This document shows, one piece after another, positions 1 to 10,929 of a stretch of DNA of 64,000 bases. Within the stretch, counting starts at the first letter, position 1; each line of letters starts with the position of its first letter. Below the pieces are notes generated by a model. It saw only the letters and a program-made list of their open reading frames with translations, made no database searches and had not been told where the DNA came from. This DNA is from Methanobacterium alkalithermotolerans (GTDB lineage: Archaea > Methanobacteriota > Methanobacteria > Methanobacteriales > Methanobacteriaceae). The DNA is taken from NCBI RefSeq assembly GCF_018141185.1, contig NZ_CP058560.1, forward strand, positions 1,302,001-1,366,000, in the 5' to 3' direction. The translations under genes were made by a program, and so were the position numbers.

Positions 1-1108
1 GGAATCTCCATTAGAACAAGGTATTGTTAATGTACTTGAAAATGAGGGTATAAGTTGTGTGGGACCCAGCCAGGAAGCAGCAAAAATAGAAACAGATAAG
101 GCCTTTATGAGGGGATTATTTGAGAATTATAAAATCCCTGGATCTGTGGCCTACCAGGTATTTGATAATTATGATAATTTAAGCTTATTTCTGGACGAAT
201 TTAATAAAGATGTGGTGGTTAAGCCGGTGGGACTCACCGGTGGAAAAGGGGTAAAAATAGTGGGAGAACACCTGGAGGATAATCAGGAAGCAAAAGGATA
301 TGCCAAACACATCATGGAAACCCGGATGGGAGGACACCCCCGGGTGGTTATTGAAGAGAAGTTAGTGGGAGAGGAATTCACGGTACAGGCCTTTTCTGAT
401 GGGGAACATGTGATACCTATGCCTGCAGCCCAGGACCACCCGCATGCCTTTGAAGGGGACCAGGGACCAATAACTGGTGGAATGGGGTCTTATTCTGATA
501 AAGATGGATTATTGCCCTTTTTATCTCAAAAAGATTATGATGAATCCGTGAAGATTATGCAACACACGGTGAATGCTATAAAAGAGGAAGCTGGTCCTTA
601 TAAGGGAATTTTGTATGGTCAGTTCATGCTATGTAAAGATGGACCTAAACTGGTGGAATATAATGCTCGATTTGGAGATCCTGAGGCCATGAATGTATTA
701 CCTCTTTTAAAAACTAGCATGGTGGATATTTGCCAGGGCATCATTCAGGGTAATCTACGTAAAGCGGATTTTGAAAGAAAAGCAACGGTTTGCAAATACA
801 TCGTACCTCAAGGATACCCGGAAACTAAAGCAGCAGGGGAAAAAATCCAGGTAAATGAAAAGGAAATTGAAAAGGCCGGGGCTTTAGTCTATTACGCTGC
901 TGTTAACCAGGAAAATAAATCCATATACACCTCTTCTTCCCGGGCACTGGCACTGGTGGGGCGGGGAGATAACATCCAGGAAGCAGAAGAAATCTGTGAG
1001 GAAGCCACCCGCCATGTCACCGGAGATCTCTACCATAGAAAAGATGTGGGGACTGCTGCTCTTTTACAAAAAAGAATAGATCACATGAACCATTTAAGGG
1101 GTAATTAA
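1..1108 (+). CDS. purD: Phosphoribosylamine-glycine ligase, 5'-truncated by window edge
   Basis: This ATP-grasp enzyme makes glycinamide ribonucleotide in de novo purine synthesis. The reading frame is open from base 2, so the gene starts upstream of the window; the GTG at 59 is internal, because the preceding codons read as a normal PurD stretch leading into VGPSQEAAKIE. Visible motifs are the ATP-grasp loop KPVGLTGGKGVK, GPITGGMGSYS, and the metal/ATP-binding EYNARFGDPEAMNVLP. About 368 residues are visible, against about 430 for the family, so roughly 60 N-terminal residues are missing. It ends with TAA at 1106-1108 and no partner gene follows closely. Confidence 0.95.
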   Translation, partial: ESPLEQGIVNVLENEGISCVGPSQEAAKIETDKAFMRGLFENYKIPGSVAYQVFDNYDNLSLFLDEFNKDVVVKPVGLTGGKGVKIVGEHLEDNQEAKGYAKHIMETRMGGHPRVVIEEKLVGEEFTVQAFSDGEHVIPMPAAQDHPHAFEGDQGPITGGMGSYSDKDGLLPFLSQKDYDESVKIMQHTVNAIKEEAGPYKGILYGQFMLCKDGPKLVEYNARFGDPEAMNVLPLLKTSMVDICQGIIQGNLRKADFERKATVCKYIVPQGYPETKAAGEKIQVNEKEIEKAGALVYYAAVNQENKSIYTSSSRALALVGRGDNIQEAEEICEEATRHVTGDLYHRKDVGTAALLQKRIDHMNHLRGN

Positions 1109-1220
1109 TTCCTTGGATTATCTGAAACTATAGCCTCATGCACACTATGAATATGAAAATTCAAATTGGGGCGGATTTATTTTAAAAAAACTCTAAAATC
1201 CGATGAAAAATTAAAAATAA

Positions 1221-1248
1221 AGATATATAAACAGTAAAAAGCGCTTTT
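1221..1248 (+). promoter_or_regulatory. Candidate TATA element and 12-bp palindrome upstream of argF
   Basis: The 274-base gap between purD and argF holds an archaeal TATA-like stretch (agatatataaac, about 1221-1232). A perfect palindrome, AAAAGCGCTTTT, follows at 1237-1248. If the TATA drives argF the leader would be about 125 nt, so the true promoter could be closer to the gene. The palindrome could be an operator; no regulator is assigned. Confidence 0.25.
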
Positions 1249-1382
1249 ATAATATGAAGGTGAGAATTAAAATTATTTAATTCTGTCCTCGGACTGCATA
1301 ATCACATAGCAACTCTGGATAGGATAATGATTATATGTTCACTTACCAATATCAATAAATATTTTTTGGAGATGGAATTTAA

Positions 1383-2285
1383 ATGAAACATCTTTTATCG
1401 ATTTGCGATATTCGGCATCAGATTTCACCGTTACTGGAAATAGCAGATAAATTTAAAAAAAACCAGATGGAAGAAAATCCATTACAGGGAAAGACCCTGG
1501 CTATGATATTTGAGAAATCATCTACCCGTACCCGAATTTCTTTCGAGGTGGGGATGAATCAGCTAGGAGGTACCGGACTCTACCTGTCCACTGATGATTT
1601 GCAGATTGGTAGAGGGGAGCCCATTTCAGATACGGCCCGGGCCATGAGTCGCTATGTGGATGGAATAATGATCCGGGCCAGTAAGCACACCGATGTAATA
1701 GAATTAGCTAAAAATTCAACTGTGCCTGTTATAAATGGCTTAACTGACCTGGAACATCCCTGCCAGGCCCTGGCAGACATGCAGACCATCAAAGAACATA
1801 AGGGAAATTTTAAGGGTAAAATAGTCTTTGCAGGAGATGGGAACAATGTTTGCAATTCTCTGCTTTTAATCTGTGCTATTTTAGGGATGGATATGGCGGT
1901 GGCCTGTCCCGTGGGTTATGAACCTCCGGCGGAAATAATAAAAAAAGCCACCAGCATGGCTTTGGAATCAGGGGCCCATCTGGAGATAACTCCGGATATA
2001 ACATCTGCAGTAACTGATGCCGATGTGATTTATACTGATGTTTGGGTGAGTATGGGGGATGAATCCCAGATAAAAGAACGGATCGAATCTTTTAAACCAT
2101 ATCAGGTTAATGAGGAATTGATGTCCATGGCAAGAGAAGATGCTATTTTCATGCACTGCCTTCCCGCCATTCGGGGTCAAGAAACCACAGCAGAAGTAAT
2201 TGACGGCCCCCAGTCAGTGGTATGGGATCAGGCCGAAAACCGATTGCATGCTCAAAAGGCGATTTTGTATTCCTTTTTAAAGTAA
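1383..2285 (+). CDS. argF: Ornithine carbamoyltransferase
   Basis: This cytoplasmic enzyme transfers the carbamoyl group to ornithine to give citrulline in arginine synthesis. The N-terminal carbamoyl-phosphate motif is SSTRTR (about residue 45) with HPCQALADMQT near residue 125. The ornithine domain carries HCLPAIRGQE near residue 257. At 300 residues it has the usual length. The ATG at 1383 lies about 10 nt after GGAG. It is convergent with argS, with a shared inverted repeat between them; argF and argS are otherwise not an operon. Confidence 0.96.
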   Translation: MKHLLSICDIRHQISPLLEIADKFKKNQMEENPLQGKTLAMIFEKSSTRTRISFEVGMNQLGGTGLYLSTDDLQIGRGEPISDTARAMSRYVDGIMIRASKHTDVIELAKNSTVPVINGLTDLEHPCQALADMQTIKEHKGNFKGKIVFAGDGNNVCNSLLLICAILGMDMAVACPVGYEPPAEIIKKATSMALESGAHLEITPDITSAVTDADVIYTDVWVSMGDESQIKERIESFKPYQVNEELMSMAREDAIFMHCLPAIRGQETTAEVIDGPQSVVWDQAENRLHAQKAILYSFLK

Positions 2286-2289
2286 TTTC

Positions 2290-2324
2290 TTAAAAAAAGA
2301 GGGTTTTTAAAAATCTTTTTTTAA
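2290..2324. terminator. Bidirectional terminator-like inverted repeat between argF and argS
   Basis: A perfect 11-bp inverted repeat (TTAAAAAAAGA at 2290-2300, TCTTTTTTTAA at 2314-2324) lies just after the argF stop and about 55 nt from the argS stop. The arms supply a T-run on both strands, so it can end transcripts from either side. Confidence 0.5.
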
Positions 2325-2378
2325 TCCCCTTAAATTTACTTAATTTTTAATAAAAATATGGCTTAACGCCCTTTTATA

Positions 2379-4097
<1,719 letters not shown>

Positions 4098-4190
4098 AAT
4101 TTCACCTTATAAAAATTTAAAGTATCACTGTAAAATAAATAATCATAAAACCAAGTAATAAAATAGTTTATAATAAATAAGTGGATTAGA

Positions 4191-4616
4191 TTACAATCCT
4201 CTAATCCACAGGGTAATGTATCCAATTCTAGGCAAAAATATTGGTTGATTACCAACAGTTATCACCCGGGATTTAACCTGTTCGGGATATACCGGACCCT
4301 GATCAGGAGTGGGATTATTATCTCCCTGGGTTACATAAAATTTTCTCCCCTCTCCATCGGTTCTTACATCTATTATGCGGTGTATAACTGGCTCAGGGAA
4401 CCAGGTGGCATTATAAATCACTATTTCCCCTACATTAAGTTGGGCAGGGTCAAACTCCTGGATTCCAAGGAAGTTAGATTTCTGGATTATGACGATGTCT
4501 CCCCGGTGGAAAACAGGCTCCATACTTCCGGATACCACTACATTCATGTGCTGGGCGGCAATTATACCTACCATTATTATAACTATATAAATGATTATTT
4601 CCCGGTTGATGTTCAT
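4191..4616 (-). CDS. Signal peptidase I, archaeal/ER type
   Basis: This membrane-bound serine protease removes signal peptides from exported preproteins. One N-terminal membrane helix spans about residues 8-24. The catalytic serine is in SGSMEP (Ser31), and a histidine in PVIHRIID replaces the lysine of bacterial enzymes, as in the S26B (SEC11-like) subfamily. The acidic residue probably lies in TQGDNNPTPD. At 141 residues it is a compact archaeal form. GGTGA lies 5 nt before the ATG at 4616. Confidence 0.9.
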   Translation of the reverse strand: MNINREIIIYIVIIMVGIIAAQHMNVVVSGSMEPVFHRGDIVIIQKSNFLGIQEFDPAQLNVGEIVIYNATWFPEPVIHRIIDVRTDGEGRKFYVTQGDNNPTPDQGPVYPEQVKSRVITVGNQPIFLPRIGYITLWIRGL

Positions 4617-4656
4617 TGATTCACCTTTTTTTGGACTTCTAAGATTTATAAATATT

Positions 4657-6312
4657 TTATCTTAAAATAGCTCCTTTGTCAGCGGAGGTGGCCAGTTTCT
4701 GGTATCTTGCTAACCAGCCTTTTAATTTCCGCTGAGGTTTCTGGATGGATGCCATCCTTTGTTCCATCTCCTGGGGTGATAGTTCTATTTCTAATAATCT
4801 GGCAGGGATATCTATATGTATTATGTCTCCCTCTCTAACTGCAGCAAGAGGTCCATCTGCCATGGCCTCAGGAGAAACATGGCCGATGCATGGGCCCCGG
4901 GTACCTCCTGAAAACCTGCCATCTGTAATAAGGGCCACTGATTCAATACCCATTCCTGAGATGGCTGAGGTGGGGTTTAACATCTCTCTCATTCCTGGAC
5001 CACCCTGGGGTCCTTCATAACGGATAACAATTACGTCTCCCTCTTTGATTTTTCCCTTAAATATGGATTCCACGCACTCTTCTTCTGATTCAAATACCCG
5101 GGCTGGTCCACTATGGGTCATCATATCTTCTGAAACCGCACCCTGTTTTATTACAGATCCATCAGGTGCCAGGTTACCTTTTAAAACTGCAATACCTCCT
5201 TCTTTATGGAATGGATTATCTAAAGGCCTTATAACACTTTGGTCTTTAACTTTCGCCGTTTTAATATTTTCATGGAGGGTTTTACCTGTACAGGTAATGG
5301 TTTCCAGATCCAGTTTACTCTCCAGCACTTTTAAAACTGCAGGTATTCCTCCGGCCTGGTGCAGGTCGATAATCATATGCTCACCTGCAGGACTAATGGA
5401 GGTGAGGTGAGGTATATTTTTACTCATCTTATCAAAAAGGGACAAATCCACTTTTACTCCCTTATCCTCCAGTTCACTGGCTATGGCCGGTATATGCAGT
5501 GCAGTATTACTGGAACCACCTAAGGCCATGTCCAGGGCTACGGCATTTTCAAAAGCAGTTTGATTCATTATTTTTGAGGGGGTGAGTCCTTCAGCAATCA
5601 TTTCCACAATTCGGGCCCCAGAGGATCGGGCTATTCTCATTTTTTGTGCATCCACTGCGGGAGTGGTGGCACAATCTGGTAGACTCATTCCCAGACCTTC
5701 GGTCAGACAGGCCATGGTGTTGGCGGTAAATAAACCAGCACATGATCCGGCTCCAGGACAGGCACAGCGTTCCAGTTCATCCAATTCTTCCAGACTCATC
5801 TTACCTGCTGTTACTGCACCCACTCCCTCGTAAACATTGATGAGATCCACTGATTTTCCTTTGAATTTACCGGGAAGCATGGGGCCTCCGGTAACCACTA
5901 TACAGGGAATGTCCAGTCGGGCAGCAGCCATCAACATCCCGGGCACCACTTTATCACAGGTAGGTAAGAGTACCAGACCATCCAGGCTATGGGCCTGGGC
6001 CATACTCTCCACCGTATCGGCGATTATTTCCCGGGAGGCCAGTGAAAAACGCATCCCGGCATGGTTCATGGCAATACCATCACAGATGGCCATGGTGTTG
6101 AATTCAAATGCAACACCTCCTGCCTGGTCTATTCCTCCTTTAACTGCTTCAGCCAGTTCTCTAAGGTGGATGTGTCCTGGAACAATGTCGGTAAAACTAT
6201 TGGCTATTCCAATAAATGGTTTTTCCATGTCCTCATCAACCACACCACAGGCCCTTAGCAGGGATCGGTGAGGGGCCCTTTGTAGTCCTTTTTTAATATT
6301 ATCACTTCTCAT
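4657..6312 (-). CDS. ilvD: Dihydroxy-acid dehydratase
   Basis: This Fe-S enzyme dehydrates 2,3-dihydroxy acids in valine and isoleucine synthesis. Cluster cysteines are visible in TCDKVVPGM (near residue 120) and CACPGAGSCAGLF (near 190), and the C-terminal half carries DGRFSGGTRGPCIGHVSPEA. About 551 residues, normal for the family. I chose the ATG at 6312: GGTGAT lies 4 nt upstream, and the longer frame's GTG at 6321 falls inside that ribosome-binding site. It stands alone; the next gene upstream is divergent. Confidence 0.96.
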   Translation of the reverse strand: MRSDNIKKGLQRAPHRSLLRACGVVDEDMEKPFIGIANSFTDIVPGHIHLRELAEAVKGGIDQAGGVAFEFNTMAICDGIAMNHAGMRFSLASREIIADTVESMAQAHSLDGLVLLPTCDKVVPGMLMAAARLDIPCIVVTGGPMLPGKFKGKSVDLINVYEGVGAVTAGKMSLEELDELERCACPGAGSCAGLFTANTMACLTEGLGMSLPDCATTPAVDAQKMRIARSSGARIVEMIAEGLTPSKIMNQTAFENAVALDMALGGSSNTALHIPAIASELEDKGVKVDLSLFDKMSKNIPHLTSISPAGEHMIIDLHQAGGIPAVLKVLESKLDLETITCTGKTLHENIKTAKVKDQSVIRPLDNPFHKEGGIAVLKGNLAPDGSVIKQGAVSEDMMTHSGPARVFESEEECVESIFKGKIKEGDVIVIRYEGPQGGPGMREMLNPTSAISGMGIESVALITDGRFSGGTRGPCIGHVSPEAMADGPLAAVREGDIIHIDIPARLLEIELSPQEMEQRMASIQKPQRKLKGWLARYQKLATSADKGAILR

Positions 6313-6496
6313 TAAAATCACCCTAATTGGATATCATAATGTAATTGGAGATTCCAGTAATGGTAGATATAACTAAAATCCATTACAGATTATTATCTCA
6401 CCATCTTATATTTAATACTTTTTACTTTGAAATTAATATTACTTTTTATAATCCTTTTTGAATATTATTTAATAGTTGAAACTTATATAATTAAAC

Positions 6497-7738
6497 ATGG
6501 ATACTCTCCTTTTTATAAAAATTGTTACTGCTCTGGCCATAGGGGCATTAATTGGAATTGAAAGGGAAAGAAAATCCACTAAAACAGAATTTGCAGGCGT
6601 AAGAACCTTTATTTTAATAGCACTCTGGGGAATCCTTTCTGCCTATCTCTCAGAATTATTTCCTTATTTTATCCTGGCTTCGTTTATGGCACTTTCAGTG
6701 TTGATTGGCCTGGGCTACTGGCTTACGGTAAAAGATAGTGGTGATTTGGGTCTTACCACCGAGGTGGCAGCATTATTAACATTTATATTAGGGGCTTTAT
6801 GCTACTATGAGGAAGGATACACAATCTCAGTAGTACTCTCTATTCTGGTAACCACCTTACTGGCACTAAAACCAGTTTTACATAAACTGGCCCAAAAAAT
6901 CAGTGAAAAGGAAATGATTGATACCCTGAAATTTTTAATCATCGCCTTTGTTATTTTACCCCTGCTTCCCAATGAAACCCTGGGCCCCTGGGATGTTTTT
7001 AATCCTTACCAGGCCTGGCTAATGGTAGTTTTTATTTCAGGTATCAGCTATGCCGGATATATAGCCATGCGTTTTATGGGACCTCAGCGGGGATTGGGGA
7101 TTACTGGAATTATAGGGGGACTGGTATCCAGCACGGCGGTGGTAACTGCCATGGCCGCCAGGGTTAAAGAATCGCCTTATCTTTTAAGGGCCGGTGTTTT
7201 TGCCACGGTGGTTGCCAGTTCTATGATGTTTTTAAGGGTTTTTTTTGAAGTACTGATAATAAATCCTGACCTGGCCCCTTCATTGGCTGCCCCAATGATT
7301 ATAATGGGGGTACTGGGCATTTTACTGGGGTGGCTGGTATGGCGCAGATCTGCAGTTAAAGAAATTGATTCAAAAATCAAACTGGATAACCCCTTTACCC
7401 TAAAACCCGCCCTCATATTCGGAGCCTTATTTATCGCCATCTTATTTTTAAGTAAAATTGCCAATATATACCTGGGTAGCAGGGGTGTTTATCTGGCCAG
7501 CATAATTTCCGGGGTGGCTGATGTGGATGCCATAACCATCAGCATGGCTTTTTTAGCTCGGAGTTCCACTTTATCCTCAGATACTGCAGTCACCGCTATA
7601 ACCCTGGCTACCATATCCAATACTGCGGTTAAATTTGGCATTGCACTATTACTGGGAACTCGCCATTTTGCCCGAAATGTAGGGATCCTATTTGCAGCTA
7701 TTGTTACCGCAGGTATAGTGGCGGTTATTTTAATTTAA
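6497..7738 (+). CDS. MgtC/SapB-type membrane protein with DUF4010
   Basis: This is a polytopic membrane protein of unknown substrate. The first ~140 residues match the MgtC/SapB fold, including ALIGIERERKS and an early FAGVRTF motif. The remainder resembles DUF4010 with many helices and a GIIGGLVSSTAVVTAMA segment near residue 205. I count about 12 hydrophobic segments over 413 residues. There is no clear ribosome-binding site before ATG 6497 and a TATA-like ttatataatt sits just upstream, so the boundaries of the promoter are unclear. MgtC proteins are linked to Mg limitation in bacteria; a similar role here is only a guess. Confidence 0.8.
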   Translation: MDTLLFIKIVTALAIGALIGIERERKSTKTEFAGVRTFILIALWGILSAYLSELFPYFILASFMALSVLIGLGYWLTVKDSGDLGLTTEVAALLTFILGALCYYEEGYTISVVLSILVTTLLALKPVLHKLAQKISEKEMIDTLKFLIIAFVILPLLPNETLGPWDVFNPYQAWLMVVFISGISYAGYIAMRFMGPQRGLGITGIIGGLVSSTAVVTAMAARVKESPYLLRAGVFATVVASSMMFLRVFFEVLIINPDLAPSLAAPMIIMGVLGILLGWLVWRRSAVKEIDSKIKLDNPFTLKPALIFGALFIAILFLSKIANIYLGSRGVYLASIISGVADVDAITISMAFLARSSTLSSDTAVTAITLATISNTAVKFGIALLLGTRHFARNVGILFAAIVTAGIVAVILI

Positions 7739-7765
7739 TCCAAAAATAAATAAATTTTAATAATT

Positions 7766-8089
7766 TTAAGACCGTATCATGGTCAAAATCATCTTATATT
7801 TTTCCACAGCATGCAGGGCATGGGGTTCATTTGCCGGCATGATAATCATCTCCCCTTTTTTAAGGAGATTCTTTTCACCGGATATGGTTATTTCTGCTTC
7901 TCCATCCACAATCTGTACCATAGCATCAAAAGGAGCAGTGTGTTCACTCAAACCCTCTCCTTTATCAAAGGCAAAAATGGTAACTGTACCGGTTTCTTTT
8001 CTTATAATTTCCCGGCTAACCACAGCTCCTGCTTGATAGTCAATTAATTCTTCAACACCAATTACTACAGATTTCAAGTCTTCTTTCAT
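7766..8089 (-). CDS. Small cupin-domain protein
   Basis: This is a single-domain cupin of 107 residues. The conserved barrel motifs are seen as SEHTAPFDAMVQIVDGEAEI (first cupin motif, with a histidine and glutamate) and the second motif PANEPHALHAVEKYKM. Such proteins bind a metal or small ligand; the reaction is unknown. GGTGAT lies 3 nt before ATG 8089. It sits on the same strand as and downstream of the hcp gene, with 75 nt between them, so it may be read with that redox cluster. Confidence 0.8.
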   Translation of the reverse strand: MKEDLKSVVIGVEELIDYQAGAVVSREIIRKETGTVTIFAFDKGEGLSEHTAPFDAMVQIVDGEAEITISGEKNLLKKGEMIIMPANEPHALHAVEKYKMILTMIRS

Positions 8090-8164
8090 CTAATCACCGT
8101 TATTATTATGCCCATGATTTATAAAATATTAACCTGAAAAATAAATAAAATTTAGGGTGGTTTA

Positions 8165-9475
<1,311 letters not shown>

Positions 9476-9571
9476 ATTATTTCCTCCATCTACTTCAGGA
9501 TTATTATCATCCCTTTGATTTTTGCCAAATATACGATCTAAAAATTTCATTTTAATCTCATTTTTAAATTA

Positions 9572-9727
9572 TTAGCATGGTTCGAACTGATCTTTCCCTA
9601 CGAAACATAAGGGACAAACCCAATCATCAGGTAAATCCTCAAAAGACGTACCTGGTTCAATTCCAGACTCAGGATCCCCGTCCTGGGGATTGTAGATGTA
9701 TGCGCATACAATGCATCTATATTTCAT
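9572..9727 (-). CDS. Rubredoxin
   Basis: This small electron carrier holds one iron through two Cys pairs, CIVC near the N-terminus and CPLC near the C-terminus, in a 51-residue protein. The ATG at 9727 has GGAGG 6 nt upstream; the longer frame from 9793 adds 22 residues unlike rubredoxin and is rejected. The gene is 96 nt upstream of hcp on the same strand. This suggests it donates electrons to the hybrid-cluster protein or belongs to the same stress response (inference from context). Confidence 0.93.
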   Translation of the reverse strand: MKYRCIVCAYIYNPQDGDPESGIEPGTSFEDLPDDWVCPLCFVGKDQFEPC

Positions 9728-9911
9728 GAAATGCCTCCACAATTTTTTCCTGTTATAACATGTAAACAGCAAACTATAAATAATTTTTGTCACTAATAGA
9801 GTATAAAATAAAACAAATAAGTGGAAGGTAGATTTTTACTAAAAATAATGGATTTGAAAAGATTTAAAATTTAAAAATGGGGAACTTTCAACGATTAAAA
9901 GGTGATTATAA

Positions 9912-10700
9912 TTGTCGGTAGATAAAAAAACATGGAATGCACTGCAGATAATGGGATTAAATGACTACCAGGCTAGGACTTATCTGGCCCTAACTTCTCT
10001 TATTTCTGGAACTGCCACTGAAATAAGCCTCCACTCCAAGGTGCCTCGCTCCCGAATTTATGATATACTAAAAGAAATGGCCAAAAAAGGGTTTGTGGAA
10101 ATTGAAAGAGGCAGACCTTTAAAATATTCGGTGGTATCCCCCCTGGAAGTATTTCAGAGAAATAAAAAAAGACTACTAGAAGACATGGAGGAGGCAGAAA
10201 GGGAACTAACAGCCATATATGAAAGCCAGATTTCCCAGCTACCTGCTCCCATCTGGCTCATACATGGACCAGAGAAGATTATAAAAAAGGAACTGGAAAT
10301 CATTGCCCGGGCTAAACAAAACATCAATATCAGGGCAGGCTTCATGTTTAAAGGCGAAATAGAATTATTAACAGAAAAAATTAACCAGGCTGCTAAAAAA
10401 GGGGTCTTAACTCGAATAATGGCAGCTCCCTATACCATGCTCGATCACCAGAAGGTGGATATGGCCCAGGAACTCTCCGGGATATCGGCGGAAGTTAGAA
10501 CCTATCAGATACCTTTTGTTAAGATGATTGTACGGGATGGAGAAGAAATGATGTTAATCTTTTCCAAGTTCTCTCCCGAAGACAACCAGGTGGTACCGGT
10601 TAGTTCCATTGGGGTATGGAACCAGTATAAGGAAATAGCCCAAAATTATGCTCAGGTGTTTGAGGAGATGTGGAAAAAAGATATGCCCCGGCGGGGATAA
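9912..10700 (+). CDS. TrmB-family transcription regulator
   Basis: This is a 262-residue archaeal regulator. Residues about 1-90 form a winged helix (NDYQARTYLALTSL, then PRSRIYDILKEMAKKGFVEI), typical of TrmB. The rest resembles the TrmB sensor domain with a phospholipase-D-like fold (WLIHGPEKIIKKELEII). A coiled region around residues 85-110 links them. The start is TTG 9912, set by GGTGAT at 9901-9906 with 5 nt spacing. The gene is divergent from the rubredoxin-hcp unit across 184 nt, so that unit is a plausible target, though TrmB ligands and targets cannot be read from sequence. Confidence 0.85.
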   Translation: MSVDKKTWNALQIMGLNDYQARTYLALTSLISGTATEISLHSKVPRSRIYDILKEMAKKGFVEIERGRPLKYSVVSPLEVFQRNKKRLLEDMEEAERELTAIYESQISQLPAPIWLIHGPEKIIKKELEIIARAKQNINIRAGFMFKGEIELLTEKINQAAKKGVLTRIMAAPYTMLDHQKVDMAQELSGISAEVRTYQIPFVKMIVRDGEEMMLIFSKFSPEDNQVVPVSSIGVWNQYKEIAQNYAQVFEEMWKKDMPRRG

Positions 10701-10751
10701 CCAAATAACTTACGATTATTTTTTTAGTTAATTATTTATGAACTTCAAAAA

Positions 10752-10805
10752 CTCAAGGATAAATGGACACAGCCCCAAACTTGAGGGTGTTTGTAAATTT
10801 TGGGG
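10752..10805 (+). other. Interleaved inverted repeats between trmB-like gene and thrS
   Basis: CTCAAG (10752-10757) pairs with CTTGAG (10780-10785). CCCCAAA (10773-10779), inside that loop, pairs with TTTGGGG (10799-10805). The interleaved order allows a pseudoknot or two exclusive hairpins. The likely thrS TATA (accatataatttataatt, about 10835-10853) lies downstream, so the structure would be in the 3' end of the upstream transcript. Confidence 0.3.
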
Positions 10806-10929
10806 AATAAACTTAAAAACCAGGATAATATTATACCATATAATTTATAATTAAAAGAGTAGTACATATGATTTAATCATATTTCCAAAGGATAACCATT
10901 ACATATCAAATTTTTATTAAGGTGATTGC

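Noticed and set aside
5045..6271. Long plus-strand frames opposite ilvD
   Set aside because: They are shadows of ilvD; no family motifs, and the ilvD strand has all catalytic motifs.
9476..9550. N-terminal 25-residue extension of Hcp
   Set aside because: GGAGG 7 nt before ATG 9475 and the family N-terminus support the shorter start; the extension is polar and unlike Hcp.
9728..9793. Longer rubredoxin start
   Set aside because: The added residues do not resemble rubredoxin, and GGAGG precedes the inner ATG at 9727.
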